Assembly (NCBI GenBank): GCA_030151255.1
Contig: JASLED010000035.1
Location: 1 to 33,984, forward strand
Source of the DNA: Flavobacterium sp.
GTDB lineage: Bacteria; Bacteroidota; Bacteroidia; Flavobacteriales; Flavobacteriaceae
Direction: 5' to 3'
DNA: 33,984 nucleotides
Shown: positions 16,353 to 24,553 of the stretch, in pieces
Layout of the letters: each line of letters opens with the position of its first letter
Numbering within the stretch: position 1 is the first letter of the stretch
Position numbers and translations under genes: made by a program
Notes under the pieces: generated by a model
What the model saw: the letters and a program-made list of their open reading frames with translations, nothing else
Database searches by the model: none
What the model was told of the DNA's origin: nothing

Positions 16353-16925
16353 TTATTTTCTGATAATAGTAACTTGTGCATTTTCTTTTAATTTGATGAT
16401 GGTTGATGGCTTTACTTTTCGATCTTCATTTTGTCTTAAGTTTACCACATAATCAACGCCATTTACAATAACAGGATCAATATCTTTAAAACTCATTGGA
16501 GTAGGTTGTCCGCTGATATTTGCTGAGGTAGATACAAGTGGTGTTTTCATTCTTTCGATAAGATTATAGCAAAACGGATCTTTTATAATTCTAAAACCTA
16601 GTGAATTATCAGCTGAAATAACTTCTTTTGCAACAAATTTCGGATTGTCTAAAATTAAAGTGGTTGGTTTATCGCTAAACTCTAAAATATCCCAAGCAAC
16701 TTCAGGAATATTGTTAAACACACGATGAAGCAAACGATCACCGTTTACCAAAACAATCATACTTTTTGTTTCTGCACGTTGCTTTAAGGCATATATTTTT
16801 TTTATAGCTTCTGGGTTAGTAGCATCACAGCCAATTCCCCAAACTGTATCAGTCGGATATAAGATAATACCGCCAGATTTTATTATTTCAAAAGCTTTGT
16901 GAACTTCTTTTTGGATATCTTCCAT
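16353..16925 (-). CDS. tsaC: L-threonylcarbamoyladenylate synthase (YrdC/Sua5 family)
   Basis: Makes threonylcarbamoyl-AMP from threonine, bicarbonate and ATP for the t6A37 modification of ANN-decoding tRNAs. The 190 residues form a single YrdC domain with Y-P-T-D-T-V-W-G-I-G-C-D (23-34), the phosphate-binding K-Q-R-x-x-x-K-S and the S-T-S-A-N-I-S-G-Q motif. The Sua5 C-terminal domain is absent, which supports the name TsaC. It is the first gene of a minus-strand operon with cca and ctaA. The start is the ATG at 16923-16925, preceded by AAAGGA at a suitable distance. A frame overlapping its 5' end and extending upstream is judged spurious. Confidence 0.92.
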   Translation of the reverse strand: MEDIQKEVHKAFEIIKSGGIILYPTDTVWGIGCDATNPEAIKKIYALKQRAETKSMIVLVNGDRLLHRVFNNIPEVAWDILEFSDKPTTLILDNPKFVAKEVISADNSLGFRIIKDPFCYNLIERMKTPLVSTSANISGQPTPMSFKDIDPVIVNGVDYVVNLRQNEDRKVKPSTIIKLKENAQVTIIRK

Positions 16926-17132
16926 TGTTACTTTCCTTTAATAATAAAGATAGTTGTTTATTATGAGGGTCTAAAAATACTAAAAAAATGGCAGACAGAA
17001 GAACGATATAATACAAGAAATTAAAATAGGCTTTTATTGCCGAAAGAATTATATTATTTTTAAGAGCATTACATCTTTTTTGACTTACTTTTAAGACGGC
17101 GTAAATAAAAATATATACCAAGGTTTTTTAAA

Positions 17133-17567
17133 ATGAAACAAAATAAAGATTTTAATAAAGAAGAAGTTTTAGCAATGTATGCAAAGATTTGTAAAAATAC
17201 TTTGATGGAAACATTGCAAATTGAATATACTGATGTAGGACCTGAGTTTTTAGTTGCAACAATGCCAGTGAATGAACGTGTGCATCAGCCTGCTGGGTTA
17301 TTGCATGGCGGTGCAATGGTAGCTTTAGCAGAAAGTTTGGGAAGCGGTGCTTCTATTATACTAATTGATCCTGATAAACAAGAAGTTAGAGGGATAGAAA
17401 TTGCTGCAAATCACGTTTGTAGTAAGCGCTCAGGAATAGTAACAGGTACAGCAAAATTAGTACATCGTGGTCGTACTTTGCATTTGTGGGAAATACGAAT
17501 TACAGATGAAAACAATGTATTGTTGTCAGTATGTAAGATCACTAATATTGTAATAGATAAAAGATAA
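17133..17567 (+). CDS. menI: Hotdog-fold thioesterase, probable DHNA-CoA hydrolase
   Basis: A 144-residue PaaI/4HBT-type acyl-CoA thioesterase. The core H-Q-P-A-G-L-L-H58-G-G-A-M-V-A-L-A-E67-S-L-G-S closely follows E. coli YdiI/MenI, where the Glu is catalytic and the enzyme hydrolyses 1,4-dihydroxy-2-naphthoyl-CoA in menaquinone synthesis. The gene is followed after 3 nt by an isochorismate synthase gene, which supports the menaquinone role. EntH-type proofreading is the other possibility but no siderophore genes are present. The start is the ATG at 17133. Confidence 0.85.
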   Translation: MKQNKDFNKEEVLAMYAKICKNTLMETLQIEYTDVGPEFLVATMPVNERVHQPAGLLHGGAMVALAESLGSGASIILIDPDKQEVRGIEIAANHVCSKRSGIVTGTAKLVHRGRTLHLWEIRITDENNVLLSVCKITNIVIDKR

Positions 17568-17570
17568 AAA

Positions 17571-18629
17571 ATGGAAGTAACAATAGAAAAACTTTGGAAA
17601 GAGCATTTAACCAAAGATTTGCCTTTTGTTGTTTATAAAAAACCAAATTCAGGGTTCATAACGGCTTTATTTCAGCAAAATGACCTGCTTTTTACGGTTG
17701 AAAATTTTAAAGAAGAAGGATTTGTAATGGCTCCATTCTATGAAGGTGCTCGATTTTATATTCCAACTAATCAATCAATAAAAATGGTTGAATCTTTTGT
17801 AAATGTTTCATCAAAAATAGAAGATGCAACAACGTATTCTTATCTCGATTCGGCAAAAGAAGAATTTGAAGATTTGGTAAAAAAATGTATTCAAGCAATA
17901 AATGAAAATGCATTTGAAAAAGTTGTTCCATCAAGAAAAGAAATCATTTCAACTTCAATAATTGATAGCGTTGAAGTTTTTAATCGATTAATAAATGCTT
18001 ATCCAACAGCTTTTTGCTATGTTATTTATCATCCAAAAATAGGAATGTGGGCAGGAGCAACGCCAGAAATTTTATTAACAGTAACAGCCAAAGAAGTAAA
18101 AACAATGGCATTGGCTGGCACACAACTTAATCATGGACAGCAAGATGTAGAGTGGGGGCAAAAAGAAAAAGAAGAACAACAGTTTGTTACCGATTTTATT
18201 CTAGAGCAATTAAAACCGTTTACAATTAATAGCAAAACTTCGGCAACTTATACCAAAAGAGCAGCTAAAGTAATGCATATTTGTACAGATATTGAAGCAA
18301 CAATAACAACCGATAATATTCAGCCAATTGTTAACGCTTTGCATCCAACACCCGCTGTTTGTGGAATGCCAAAAGCAACTGCTCGTCAGTTTTTGTTAAA
18401 TCAGGAAGGATATGACAGAAGGTATTATTCGGGATATTTAGGCGAGTTAAATAATTTGAATGAAGAAAATAGATCGACAGAACTTTTTGTCAATCTTAGA
18501 TGTATGGAGATAGAAAATAAACAAGTGAATTTATATGTAGGTTGTGGAGTAACAAAAGATAGTGATCCGGAAAGTGAATTTTTTGAAACAATGAACAAAG
18601 CAACCACAATGAAAAAAATTTTGTATTAA
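17571..18629 (+). CDS. menF: Isochorismate synthase
   Basis: Converts chorismate to isochorismate, the first committed step of menaquinone synthesis (or of catechol siderophores in EntC enzymes). The 352 residues show F-E-K117-V-V-P-S-R-K, which places the general-base lysine of MenF/EntC; G-A-T-P-E-I-L-L (162-169); H-P-T-P-A-V-C-G-M-P-K (258-268); Y-D-R-R-Y-Y-S-G-Y-L-G-E; and the metal-site region E-S-E-F-F-E-T-M. The divergence from the window's PabB (no P-x-K-G-T here) marks it as a different chorismate enzyme. Flanked by a menI-like gene and bshB1 at 3-4 nt spacing. With no enterobactin genes nearby, menF is favoured over entC. Confidence 0.9.
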   Translation: MEVTIEKLWKEHLTKDLPFVVYKKPNSGFITALFQQNDLLFTVENFKEEGFVMAPFYEGARFYIPTNQSIKMVESFVNVSSKIEDATTYSYLDSAKEEFEDLVKKCIQAINENAFEKVVPSRKEIISTSIIDSVEVFNRLINAYPTAFCYVIYHPKIGMWAGATPEILLTVTAKEVKTMALAGTQLNHGQQDVEWGQKEKEEQQFVTDFILEQLKPFTINSKTSATYTKRAAKVMHICTDIEATITTDNIQPIVNALHPTPAVCGMPKATARQFLLNQEGYDRRYYSGYLGELNNLNEENRSTELFVNLRCMEIENKQVNLYVGCGVTKDSDPESEFFETMNKATTMKKILY

Positions 18630-18633
18630 ATAA

Positions 18634-19350
18634 ATGAAAGTAGATATATTAGCTTTTGGAGCACATCCAGATGATGTAGAATTGGGATGTGGAGCAACTA
18701 TTGCTAAAGAAATTGATTTAGGAAAAAAAGTTGCTATTATAGATTTAACACGTGGCGAATTAGGAACACGTGGCTCAGCAGAAATTAGAGCAGCAGAAGC
18801 AGAAGCAGCAGCTAAAATTTTAGGTGTTCAAACAAGAGAAAACCTTGGTTTTAAAGATGGATTTTTTAAAAATGATGAAGAGCATCAATTAGCTATTATT
18901 CAAAAAATTCGTCAATATCAGCCAGAAATTGTTTTGTGTAACGCAATTGATGATAGACATATTGATCATGGAAAAGGAAGTAGTTTAGTATCAGATGCTT
19001 GTTTTTTATCTGGATTAAGAAAGATAGAAACATTATTGAATGGAGAATTACAAGAAGCTTGGCGCCCAAAGGTGGTTTATCATTATATTCAATGGAAAAA
19101 TATTGAACCTGATTTTGTGGTAGATGTAACCGGATATATTGAAACAAAAGTAAAATCAGTTTTAGCTTATGGTACGCAGTTTTTTGATGTAAATTCTAAA
19201 GAGCCAGCTACTCCAATTACTTCCAAAAACTTCTTAGATAGCATTACCTATCGTGCACAAGACTTAGGAAGATTAATTAATAAGGATTTTGCAGAAGGAT
19301 TTACAGTAGAAAGATATTTGGCAGTCAATAGTTTAGCAGATTTGTTGTAA
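18634..19350 (+). CDS. bshB1: Bacillithiol biosynthesis deacetylase BshB1
   Basis: A zinc-dependent PIG-L/LmbE-family hydrolase that removes acetate from GlcNAc-malate to give glucosamine-malate in bacillithiol synthesis. The 238 residues carry the metal motif A-H11-P-D-D14-V-E-L (10-17), T-R-G-E-L-G-T-R-G, and the third metal ligand region R-H-I-D-H-G. Length and motifs fit BshB1 well. It lies 4 nt after the isochorismate synthase gene, so a quinone gene pair and a low-molecular-weight thiol gene appear to share a transcript. bshA and bshC are not in the window. The tRNA-His promoter begins 18 nt after the stop. Confidence 0.93.
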   Translation: MKVDILAFGAHPDDVELGCGATIAKEIDLGKKVAIIDLTRGELGTRGSAEIRAAEAEAAAKILGVQTRENLGFKDGFFKNDEEHQLAIIQKIRQYQPEIVLCNAIDDRHIDHGKGSSLVSDACFLSGLRKIETLLNGELQEAWRPKVVYHYIQWKNIEPDFVVDVTGYIETKVKSVLAYGTQFFDVNSKEPATPITSKNFLDSITYRAQDLGRLINKDFAEGFTVERYLAVNSLADLL

Positions 19351-19367
19351 TTTTTTTTAAAAAAGTC

Positions 19368-19397
19368 TTGCAAAATAAGGAAATATAGCTACCTTTG
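19368..19397 (+). promoter_or_regulatory. Bacteroidota consensus promoter of the tRNA-His pair
   Basis: TTG (19368-19370), a 19-nt spacer, then TACCTTTG (19390-19397) followed by C. This is an almost ideal -33/-7 match and the clearest promoter in the window. The predicted start near 19401 lies about 20 nt before the first tRNA. Confidence 0.85.
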
Positions 19398-19421
19398 CCA
19401 ACGTCAAAATAAGACAAACAC

Positions 19422-19496
<75 letters not shown>

Positions 19497-19520
19497 CAAA
19501 AAAAAATACAAAGATTACAC

Positions 19521-19595
<75 letters not shown>

Positions 19596-19599
19596 CAAA

Positions 19600-19630
19600 A
19601 AAAGCCTTATCTTTTTAGATAAGGCTTTTC
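19600..19630 (+). terminator. Terminator of the tRNA-His transcript
   Basis: The stem AGCCTTATCT (19603-19612) / AGATAAGGCT (19617-19626) has a T loop and ends in TTTTCTGTTTT. Its left A-run overlaps the end of the second tRNA repeat unit. Confidence 0.9.
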
Positions 19631-19651
19631 TGTTTTAAAAGCTTTGTGCAT

Positions 19652-19689
19652 AAAAAAATGCGATTGTAATAAGCAATCGCATTTTTTTT
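19652..19689. terminator. Terminator of the last barrel gene (bidirectional)
   Basis: The stem ATGCGATTG (19658-19666) / CAATCGCAT (19674-19682) is flanked by A7 and T8 runs. It overlaps the stop codon of the minus-strand barrel gene and backs up the tRNA terminator on the plus strand. Confidence 0.88.
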
Positions 19690-20326
19690 AGAATTTATAT
19701 CCAACAGACAGTTGAAATACTCTGTTTTCAGAACTAGAATCAAATTTAAACTCTTGACCATTTATACTTCCATCTTTATTGATTTTAGTAAGTCCAAGAT
19801 TGTATCTTGCATCAAAGAAAAGTCCTTCAGGTAATTGGTAACCAACACCAAAATTAAGCCCAAAGTCTGTTGAAGTTATTATTTCTTTCATATTTACAGT
19901 TGTACTTTGTCCAAGAGCAGTTACTTTCATTTTTGAACTTGCAAGAAACCCAATTTGCGGTCCAACTTGAAAATTGAATCCTTCAGAAAAATAATATTTA
20001 GCCATTACTGGAATATTAATGTAATCATTTTTCATAACTGCATCAGCATTAACTGCGCCAAAATTATCTACATAAACTTGAAAATTATTTACTTTTGCTC
20101 CTTGTGCAGAATAGATGATTTCTGGTTGAATTGAAAACTTTTCGTTAATAAAAAATTCTCCAATTGCACCAATATGAATACTTGTTCTGGTTTTTGCATC
20201 AGAATCATTAGTAATATTTGAAAAATTAAGACCACCTTTTATTCCAAATTTAGAATCAGGTGTTTGTGCGTTAGCGTTTATTGCAAATGCAATAAGAGCA
20301 ACAATGTTCAATGTGATTTTTTTCAT
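19688..20326 (-). CDS. Outer-membrane beta-barrel (porin-family) protein, paralog 1
   Basis: A 212-residue secreted protein: signal peptide M-K-K-I-T-L...N-A-N-A then mature Q-T-P-D-S-K-F-G-I-K-G-G-L-N. The alternating hydrophobic strands (S-I-Q-P-E-I-I-Y-S-A-Q-G-A; I-N-I-P-V-M-A-K-Y-Y; Q-V-G-P-Q-I-G-F) and the end V-G-Y-K-F with a C-terminal aromatic are typical of the small eight-stranded OMP_b-brl family (PF13568 type). It is one of four tandem paralogs on the same strand. Its own TATTTTTG box is at 20355-20362 (minus). Function unknown; such proteins are often abundant outer-membrane proteins. Confidence 0.88.
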   Translation of the reverse strand: MKKITLNIVALIAFAINANAQTPDSKFGIKGGLNFSNITNDSDAKTRTSIHIGAIGEFFINEKFSIQPEIIYSAQGAKVNNFQVYVDNFGAVNADAVMKNDYINIPVMAKYYFSEGFNFQVGPQIGFLASSKMKVTALGQSTTVNMKEIITSTDFGLNFGVGYQLPEGLFFDARYNLGLTKINKDGSINGQEFKFDSSSENRVFQLSVGYKF

Positions 20327-20535
20327 AATTAATTTAAGGTAAATAGTGTTATATCAAAAATAACCTTGGTAATAAAAATAATAATGATATTTTAATATGC
20401 ATTAATTTTTGGTTAAATTTTGTTATATTTTATATTTACAAATATAGGTAATTAATGTAGAATAGTTGATATATTGTAGTTATTTAGATGTTATTAATAA
20501 TTTTTGAGTTTATATAAGTGCATTAATTGTGGAGT

Positions 20536-21144
20536 TTATTGAAATTTGTAGCCTAAAGAAAGTTGAAATACATTATTAATTGATTTTTCTCCTTCTTTAA
20601 AAATTTTAGTAAAACCTGTATTGTATCTAGCTTCGAAAAATACACCTTGAGGTAATTCATAACCTAGCCCAAAATTAAGTCCAAAATCAAATATATTCGT
20701 CTCATCTTTGATGTTTTGTTTGATTTTTTTAGGAGAAAATGAATTTGTTTCAATTTCTGATTTTGTTACAAAACCCAATTGAGGTCCGGCTTGAATACTA
20801 AATTTGTCAAGAATGTAATATTTTGCCATAATAGGAATTGTAATATAATTTAATTTCAAAGGAGAGGAGTAAGCTTCAATATAATCATCAGCGGCGAAAT
20901 ATCGAGTAAAAGTTGCGCCCTGTGCAGAGTATAGAATTTCTGGTTGAACTGAAAATTTATCGTTCAAAAAAATTTCAGTTAAGGCTCCTATATGAAATTT
21001 GGTAACGCTGTTGTGTTCTTCTAATTTAGTAACGTCAGATAGGTTTAGACCTCCTTTTATACCAAATTTTATATCTGGGGTTTGTGCGTAAATTGTTCCT
21101 GAAATTGCTAATAAAGCAATGCTTGGTAAAAAAAGTTTTTTCAT
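20536..21144 (-). CDS. Outer-membrane beta-barrel (porin-family) protein, paralog 2
   Basis: A 202-residue paralog of its neighbours. The signal peptide ends T-I-Y-A before Q-T-P-D-I-K-F-G-I-K-G-G-L-N. Conserved strands (S-V-Q-P-E-I-L-Y-S-A-Q-G-A; I-T-I-P-I-M-A-K-Y-Y; Q-A-G-P-Q-L-G-F; F-G-L-N-F-G-L-G-Y) are kept, while the loops differ in length and sequence. It is the most divergent copy, and it ends Y-K-F-Q, one residue beyond the aromatic end seen in the other three. I see no clear TAnnTTTG box before it, and the terminator at 21194-21231 lies just upstream, so its promoter is unclear. Function unknown. Confidence 0.87.
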   Translation of the reverse strand: MKKLFLPSIALLAISGTIYAQTPDIKFGIKGGLNLSDVTKLEEHNSVTKFHIGALTEIFLNDKFSVQPEILYSAQGATFTRYFAADDYIEAYSSPLKLNYITIPIMAKYYILDKFSIQAGPQLGFVTKSEIETNSFSPKKIKQNIKDETNIFDFGLNFGLGYELPQGVFFEARYNTGFTKIFKEGEKSINNVFQLSLGYKFQ

Positions 21145-21193
21145 TAACTCAGTGGGGTTTTGTTAATTATATTATTAGAAAAAGCTATTTAAT

Positions 21194-21231
21194 AAAAAAA
21201 AGCGATTGTGTTTTTACAATCGCTTTTTTTT
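21194..21231. terminator. Terminator between barrel paralogs 3 and 2
   Basis: The stem AGCGATTGT (21201-21209) / ACAATCGCT (21216-21224) lies within A and T runs, just past the stop of paralog 3. The stem core resembles the terminator of paralog 1 (GCGATTG/CAATCGC), as if copied with the gene. Confidence 0.88.
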
Positions 21232-21240
21232 ATTAATGAA

Positions 21241-21846
21241 TTAGAATTTATATCCTACAGAAACTTGTAAAACATTGTTTTTAGCTGATCCATTACCATG
21301 TTTTGCTATGTTGCTTAGACCAACATTATAACGTAAATCAAAAAATGCTCCCATCGGTAATTGATATCCTGCTCCGAAACCTAATGCAAAGTCAACTGTT
21401 GTTATATCACTGCTATAACTATTAGTTTCTGTTTCTCCATTAAAGGTTTCTTTTTCTTCTGCTTTTACATTGAATCCAATTTGTGGACCAGCTTGTACCG
21501 TTATAGCATCTGTAACATAATATTTAGCCATAATAGGAATATTAATATAATCAAGTTTTAACGTCGATTTATACTTATAACTGATTCCCATATCTTCCTC
21601 TGTAAAAGATGTTTTAGCACCTTGAGCAGAATATAAAACCTCTGGTTGTACTGAGAATTTTTCGTTGATGAAAATTTCTGCTACAGCACCAATATGAAAA
21701 CTTGCTCTACTTTTTGCATCATCAACACTTGTTAAATTAGCAACGTTTAATCCTCCTTTTGCTCCAAATTTTACATCTGGCGTTTGTGCTAAAGCAGATC
21801 CTGCAAATGCCACAATAGCCATTAGGCTTAAAGTAATTTTCTTCAT
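21241..21846 (-). CDS. Outer-membrane beta-barrel (porin-family) protein, paralog 3
   Basis: A 201-residue paralog. The signal peptide ends G-S-A-L-A before Q-T-P-D-V-K-F-G-A-K-G-G-L-N. Strand motifs match the other copies (S-V-Q-P-E-V-L-Y-S-A-Q-G-A; I-N-I-P-I-M-A-K-Y-Y; Q-A-G-P-Q-I-G-F), and it ends S-V-G-Y-K-F. The central loop is rich in Glu, Thr and Asn and differs from the others, as expected for surface-exposed loops. A TATATTTG box lies on the minus strand at 21882-21889. The downstream terminator makes it probably monocistronic. Confidence 0.88.
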   Translation of the reverse strand: MKKITLSLMAIVAFAGSALAQTPDVKFGAKGGLNVANLTSVDDAKSRASFHIGAVAEIFINEKFSVQPEVLYSAQGAKTSFTEEDMGISYKYKSTLKLDYINIPIMAKYYVTDAITVQAGPQIGFNVKAEEKETFNGETETNSYSSDITTVDFALGFGAGYQLPMGAFFDLRYNVGLSNIAKHGNGSAKNNVLQVSVGYKF

Positions 21847-21988
21847 TTGAATAAATTTATGTTAAGTTGATTTTAATAAATCAAATATAATATAATAAAT
21901 AGTTAAATAAAAATGATTTTACGATATTATATGTGTTGTTTTATTATAAATTAATGCTATGATATTAAAGTAGATTACAAATTATATA

Positions 21989-22591
21989 TTAAAATTTGTA
22001 ACCTACTGATAATTGAAATACTTCATTTTTAGAGTTTGAGCTAAACTTTACATCAGTACCATTAATTGAACCATTTTTATTTACATTAGTTAAACCAAAA
22101 TTATATCTAGCATCAAAGAAAACGCCAGCTTGCAATTGATATCCAAGACCAAAATTTAAACCAAAATCAACAGTTTGAATAATATTTTGTAAGTCAGCAA
22201 TAGTTTTTCTTCCATTATTATTAATTTCCATTTCAGATTTTACATTTAGCCCAAACTGAGGTCCTGCTTGAATACTAAAGCCATTTGTAATATAATATTT
22301 GGCCATAACAGGAATGTTTAAATAATTTAATTTTAGTACAACAGAATTAAGTCCTGCTGTTGATCCTTGTGCAGAGTACATTAATTCTGGTTGAATTGAA
22401 AATTTATTACTGATAAAAACTTCTGTAACTGCTCCTAAATGAAAACCAGTTCTTGTTCCCGCATAGACATCATTTGTTAAACTAGATACGTTTAATCCAG
22501 TTTTTAGTCCAAACCTAGCATCTGGTTTTTGTGCGTATGTTGTAGTTGCAAATGCTAAAAGGGCCATTAGGCTCAGGGTAATTTTTTTCAT
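21989..22591 (-). CDS. Outer-membrane beta-barrel (porin-family) protein, paralog 4
   Basis: A 200-residue paralog, starting at the ATG at 22589-22591 (M-K-K-I-T-L-S-L-M-A...), in register with the other three. A longer in-frame start (TTG at 22625-22627) falls inside the promoter box and is rejected. The mature protein starts near Q-K-P-D-A-R-F-G-L-K-T-G-L-N and ends L-S-V-G-Y-K-F. The -7 box TATATTTG followed by CGC is at 22625-22632 (minus), giving a leader of about 30 nt. Its C-terminal third is closest to paralog 1: both have N-K-[DN]-G-S-I-N-G near the end. Function unknown. Confidence 0.88.
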   Translation of the reverse strand: MKKITLSLMALLAFATTTYAQKPDARFGLKTGLNVSSLTNDVYAGTRTGFHLGAVTEVFISNKFSIQPELMYSAQGSTAGLNSVVLKLNYLNIPVMAKYYITNGFSIQAGPQFGLNVKSEMEINNNGRKTIADLQNIIQTVDFGLNFGLGYQLQAGVFFDARYNFGLTNVNKNGSINGTDVKFSSNSKNEVFQLSVGYKF

Positions 22592-22719
22592 TTTATTGTT
22601 TAAGTTAATTTTATTTGAATGGCGCAAATATATGGTATTAAAATATTTTTAAAAACGCTATTTGAATAGAGTATCACGACAATATTATTTTATAATTTTA
22701 CAATTATATAAATGTTATA

Positions 22720-23268
22720 ATGAAAATTAACTTTCTATTAAAAAATGAAGTAAAAGGCATGCAGTGGTCGGGTGGAATAACTAATGAATATATTATTTAT
22801 CCTGATAATGCTAATTATGCTAAACGAAATTTTTTATTTCGAATTAGCAGTGCAACAATTGAAGTAATTCCTTCTGAATTTACTCAATTTGAAGGGTTTA
22901 GCAGATTCTTAGCTATGTTGGATGGAGATCTTCAACTGAATATTAATGGATGTGATAAAAGTTATAAAGAGCATGAGTTGTTTAGTTTTCAATCTTCAGA
23001 CACTATTATTTCTTATTCACTAGGCAAAGATTTTAATTTAATGCTACATCATTCGATCATTGATGCAGAAGCGTTTGTGCTTAATGGTTCTTTTTCGTCA
23101 CAAAAAAACTTTATTTCTTTATTTGCTTTAAGCGATTTAGCTATCACAATAAATAATGAAGTTAGATCAGTTGCTAAATACGATTGTATTTTGATTGAGA
23201 ATAATACATTAGAAAATATCAATATGCAATTATCTGACAAAACAATTGTTTCGCATTGGAATATTTAA
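22720..23268 (+). CDS. HutD/Ves-family cupin-like protein
   Basis: A 182-residue cytosolic protein. It shows the HutD pattern: M-Q-W-S-G-G-I-T-N-E near the N-terminus (usually W-x-N-G-G-G-x-T), F-L-F-R-I-S-S-A-T-I (R-I-S-x-A), F-S-R-F-L-A-M-L-D-G-D (usually L-x-G) and the late D-F-N-L-M motif. HutD is a bicupin-like protein linked to histidine use in proteobacteria; its activity is not established. No hut genes are nearby. The stop overlaps that of the convergent next gene (TTAA at 23265-23268). The cupin assignment rests on motif order, not a search. Confidence 0.8.
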   Translation: MKINFLLKNEVKGMQWSGGITNEYIIYPDNANYAKRNFLFRISSATIEVIPSEFTQFEGFSRFLAMLDGDLQLNINGCDKSYKEHELFSFQSSDTIISYSLGKDFNLMLHHSIIDAEAFVLNGSFSSQKNFISLFALSDLAITINNEVRSVAKYDCILIENNTLENINMQLSDKTIVSHWNI

Positions 23269-23591
23269 GAAAAATATACTAAAATAAAGATTAATATATA
23301 GTTAATAACCACTGTTTTTAGTGTAAGAAACGTAAAAGAATCAACAGAAAATTTTCTGTTAAACAAACTTATAATTAACGCTATTGGCACTAGAAATAAT
23401 GCATAATACATTGGTTGGTAGAAATTAGTATATATCCATTCAGAAAAATCAGATTGGTAAAATCCAGTTACATAATTGGCTCTAATAAGCCACAGTATAA
23501 GATTAATTATAGCTAGTAAAAAAATCAATACATCTACAATTTTATATCTTTTAACCTGCGTTTTTAGTAATTCTTCTTCTGTTTTATCCAT
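23265..23591 (-). CDS. Small membrane protein, unknown
   Basis: A 108-residue protein with a charged N-terminus (M-D-K-T-E-E-E-L-L-K-T-Q) and three hydrophobic segments (about 18-38, 63-77 and 88-107). It resembles no family I can name. An upstream in-frame TTG would add 18 residues, but it lies before the predicted transcript start: TACATTTG at 23648-23655 with TTG at 23672-23674 on the minus strand. The ATG at 23589-23591 is therefore preferred. It is divergent from the SDR gene, and its stop overlaps the stop of the HutD-family gene. Confidence 0.7.
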   Translation of the reverse strand: MDKTEEELLKTQVKRYKIVDVLIFLLAIINLILWLIRANYVTGFYQSDFSEWIYTNFYQPMYYALFLVPIALIISLFNRKFSVDSFTFLTLKTVVINYILIFILVYFS

Positions 23592-23743
23592 TACGTAATA
23601 TCTAAAATCGTTTAAAGTTTTAAATGTAATTAGGCTAATATTCAATTCAAATGTACTGAATTTTATGTGGACAAGAACATTGTGTTTTTAAAAAGGAATT
23701 AGCTTATTGCTTTGTTATATATTTGTTGGAAACAAAATAAGAA

Positions 23744-24553
23744 ATGGCAAAAGTAGTTTTTATAACTGGAGGTTCATCTGGAATAGGAAAATCTATAGGA
23801 GAATTTTTATTAGCAAAAGGCTTTATTGTTTATGGAACTAGTAGAAATCCTGAAAACGTAAAAAATGCTACAATATCTTTGGTTCAGCTTGATGTTCGCG
23901 AAGAAGAAAGTATTCGCAAAGCAATTGAGCAAGTGGTAGCTAAAGAAGGAAAAATTGATGTGTTAATTAACAACGCAGGCGTTGGTATTACTGGTGCCAT
24001 TGAAGAAGTACCTACAAGCGAAATAATAAATAATTTTCAAACCAATGTTTTTGGACCAATTGCTGTTATCAAAGCAGCATTGCCAACAATGCGAAAACAA
24101 AATAAAGGCTTAATTATCAATGTTACATCAATTGCTGGCTATATGGGATTGCCTTTTAGAGGCTATTATTCTTCATCAAAAGGTGCTTTAGAATTGATTA
24201 CAGAATCTTTAAGAATGGAACTAAAGCCATTTAATATAGAAGTTACTAACGTAGCGCCAGGTGATTTTGCAACGAATATTACAGCAGGGCGTTATCATGC
24301 TCCAGTAATCGATAATTCTCCTTACGAAGAAGTGTATAAAATGTCTTTACAAATGATGGATGAACATGTGAATAGTGGAGGAGATCCGTTAGAAATGGCA
24401 AAAGCGATCTTTACTATTATTGAAACAGAAAAACCTAAAGTAAGATACGTTGTTGGCGCTCCGATGCAAAAATTTTCTTTGTTTTTAAAAAAGATTTTGC
24501 CAGGAAAAATGTACGAAAAATTGTTAATGAATCATTATAAAATTAAAGGTTAA
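23744..24553 (+). CDS. Short-chain dehydrogenase/reductase
   Basis: A 269-residue classical SDR, an NAD(P)-dependent oxidoreductase. The cofactor motif is T-G-G-S-S-G-I-G (8-15), with N-N-A-G at 76-79. The catalytic residues are S129, Y142 and K146 (Y-x-x-x-K). Thr-Ser-Arg after the second strand (32-34) suggests NADP preference. The C-terminal stretch (G-A-P-M-Q-K-F-S-L-F-L-K-K-I-L-P) is hydrophobic and basic, as in SDRs of the retinol-dehydrogenase-like group, but the substrate cannot be read from sequence. The -7 box TATATTTG at 23718-23725 predicts a leader of about 15 nt. Confidence 0.9.
   Translation: MAKVVFITGGSSGIGKSIGEFLLAKGFIVYGTSRNPENVKNATISLVQLDVREEESIRKAIEQVVAKEGKIDVLINNAGVGITGAIEEVPTSEIINNFQTNVFGPIAVIKAALPTMRKQNKGLIINVTSIAGYMGLPFRGYYSSSKGALELITESLRMELKPFNIEVTNVAPGDFATNITAGRYHAPVIDNSPYEEVYKMSLQMMDEHVNSGGDPLEMAKAIFTIIETEKPKVRYVVGAPMQKFSLFLKKILPGKMYEKLLMNHYKIKG

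Noticed and set aside
16888..17121. 77-codon minus-strand frame overlapping the 5' end of tsaC
   Set aside because: It starts with TTG, has no ribosome site, overlaps tsaC by 38 nt, and reads like AT-rich noise with no known motif.
22592..22627. Twelve-residue N-terminal extension of barrel paralog 4
   Set aside because: The TTG start overlaps the -7 box, and the extension would spoil the signal peptide shared by the other three copies.
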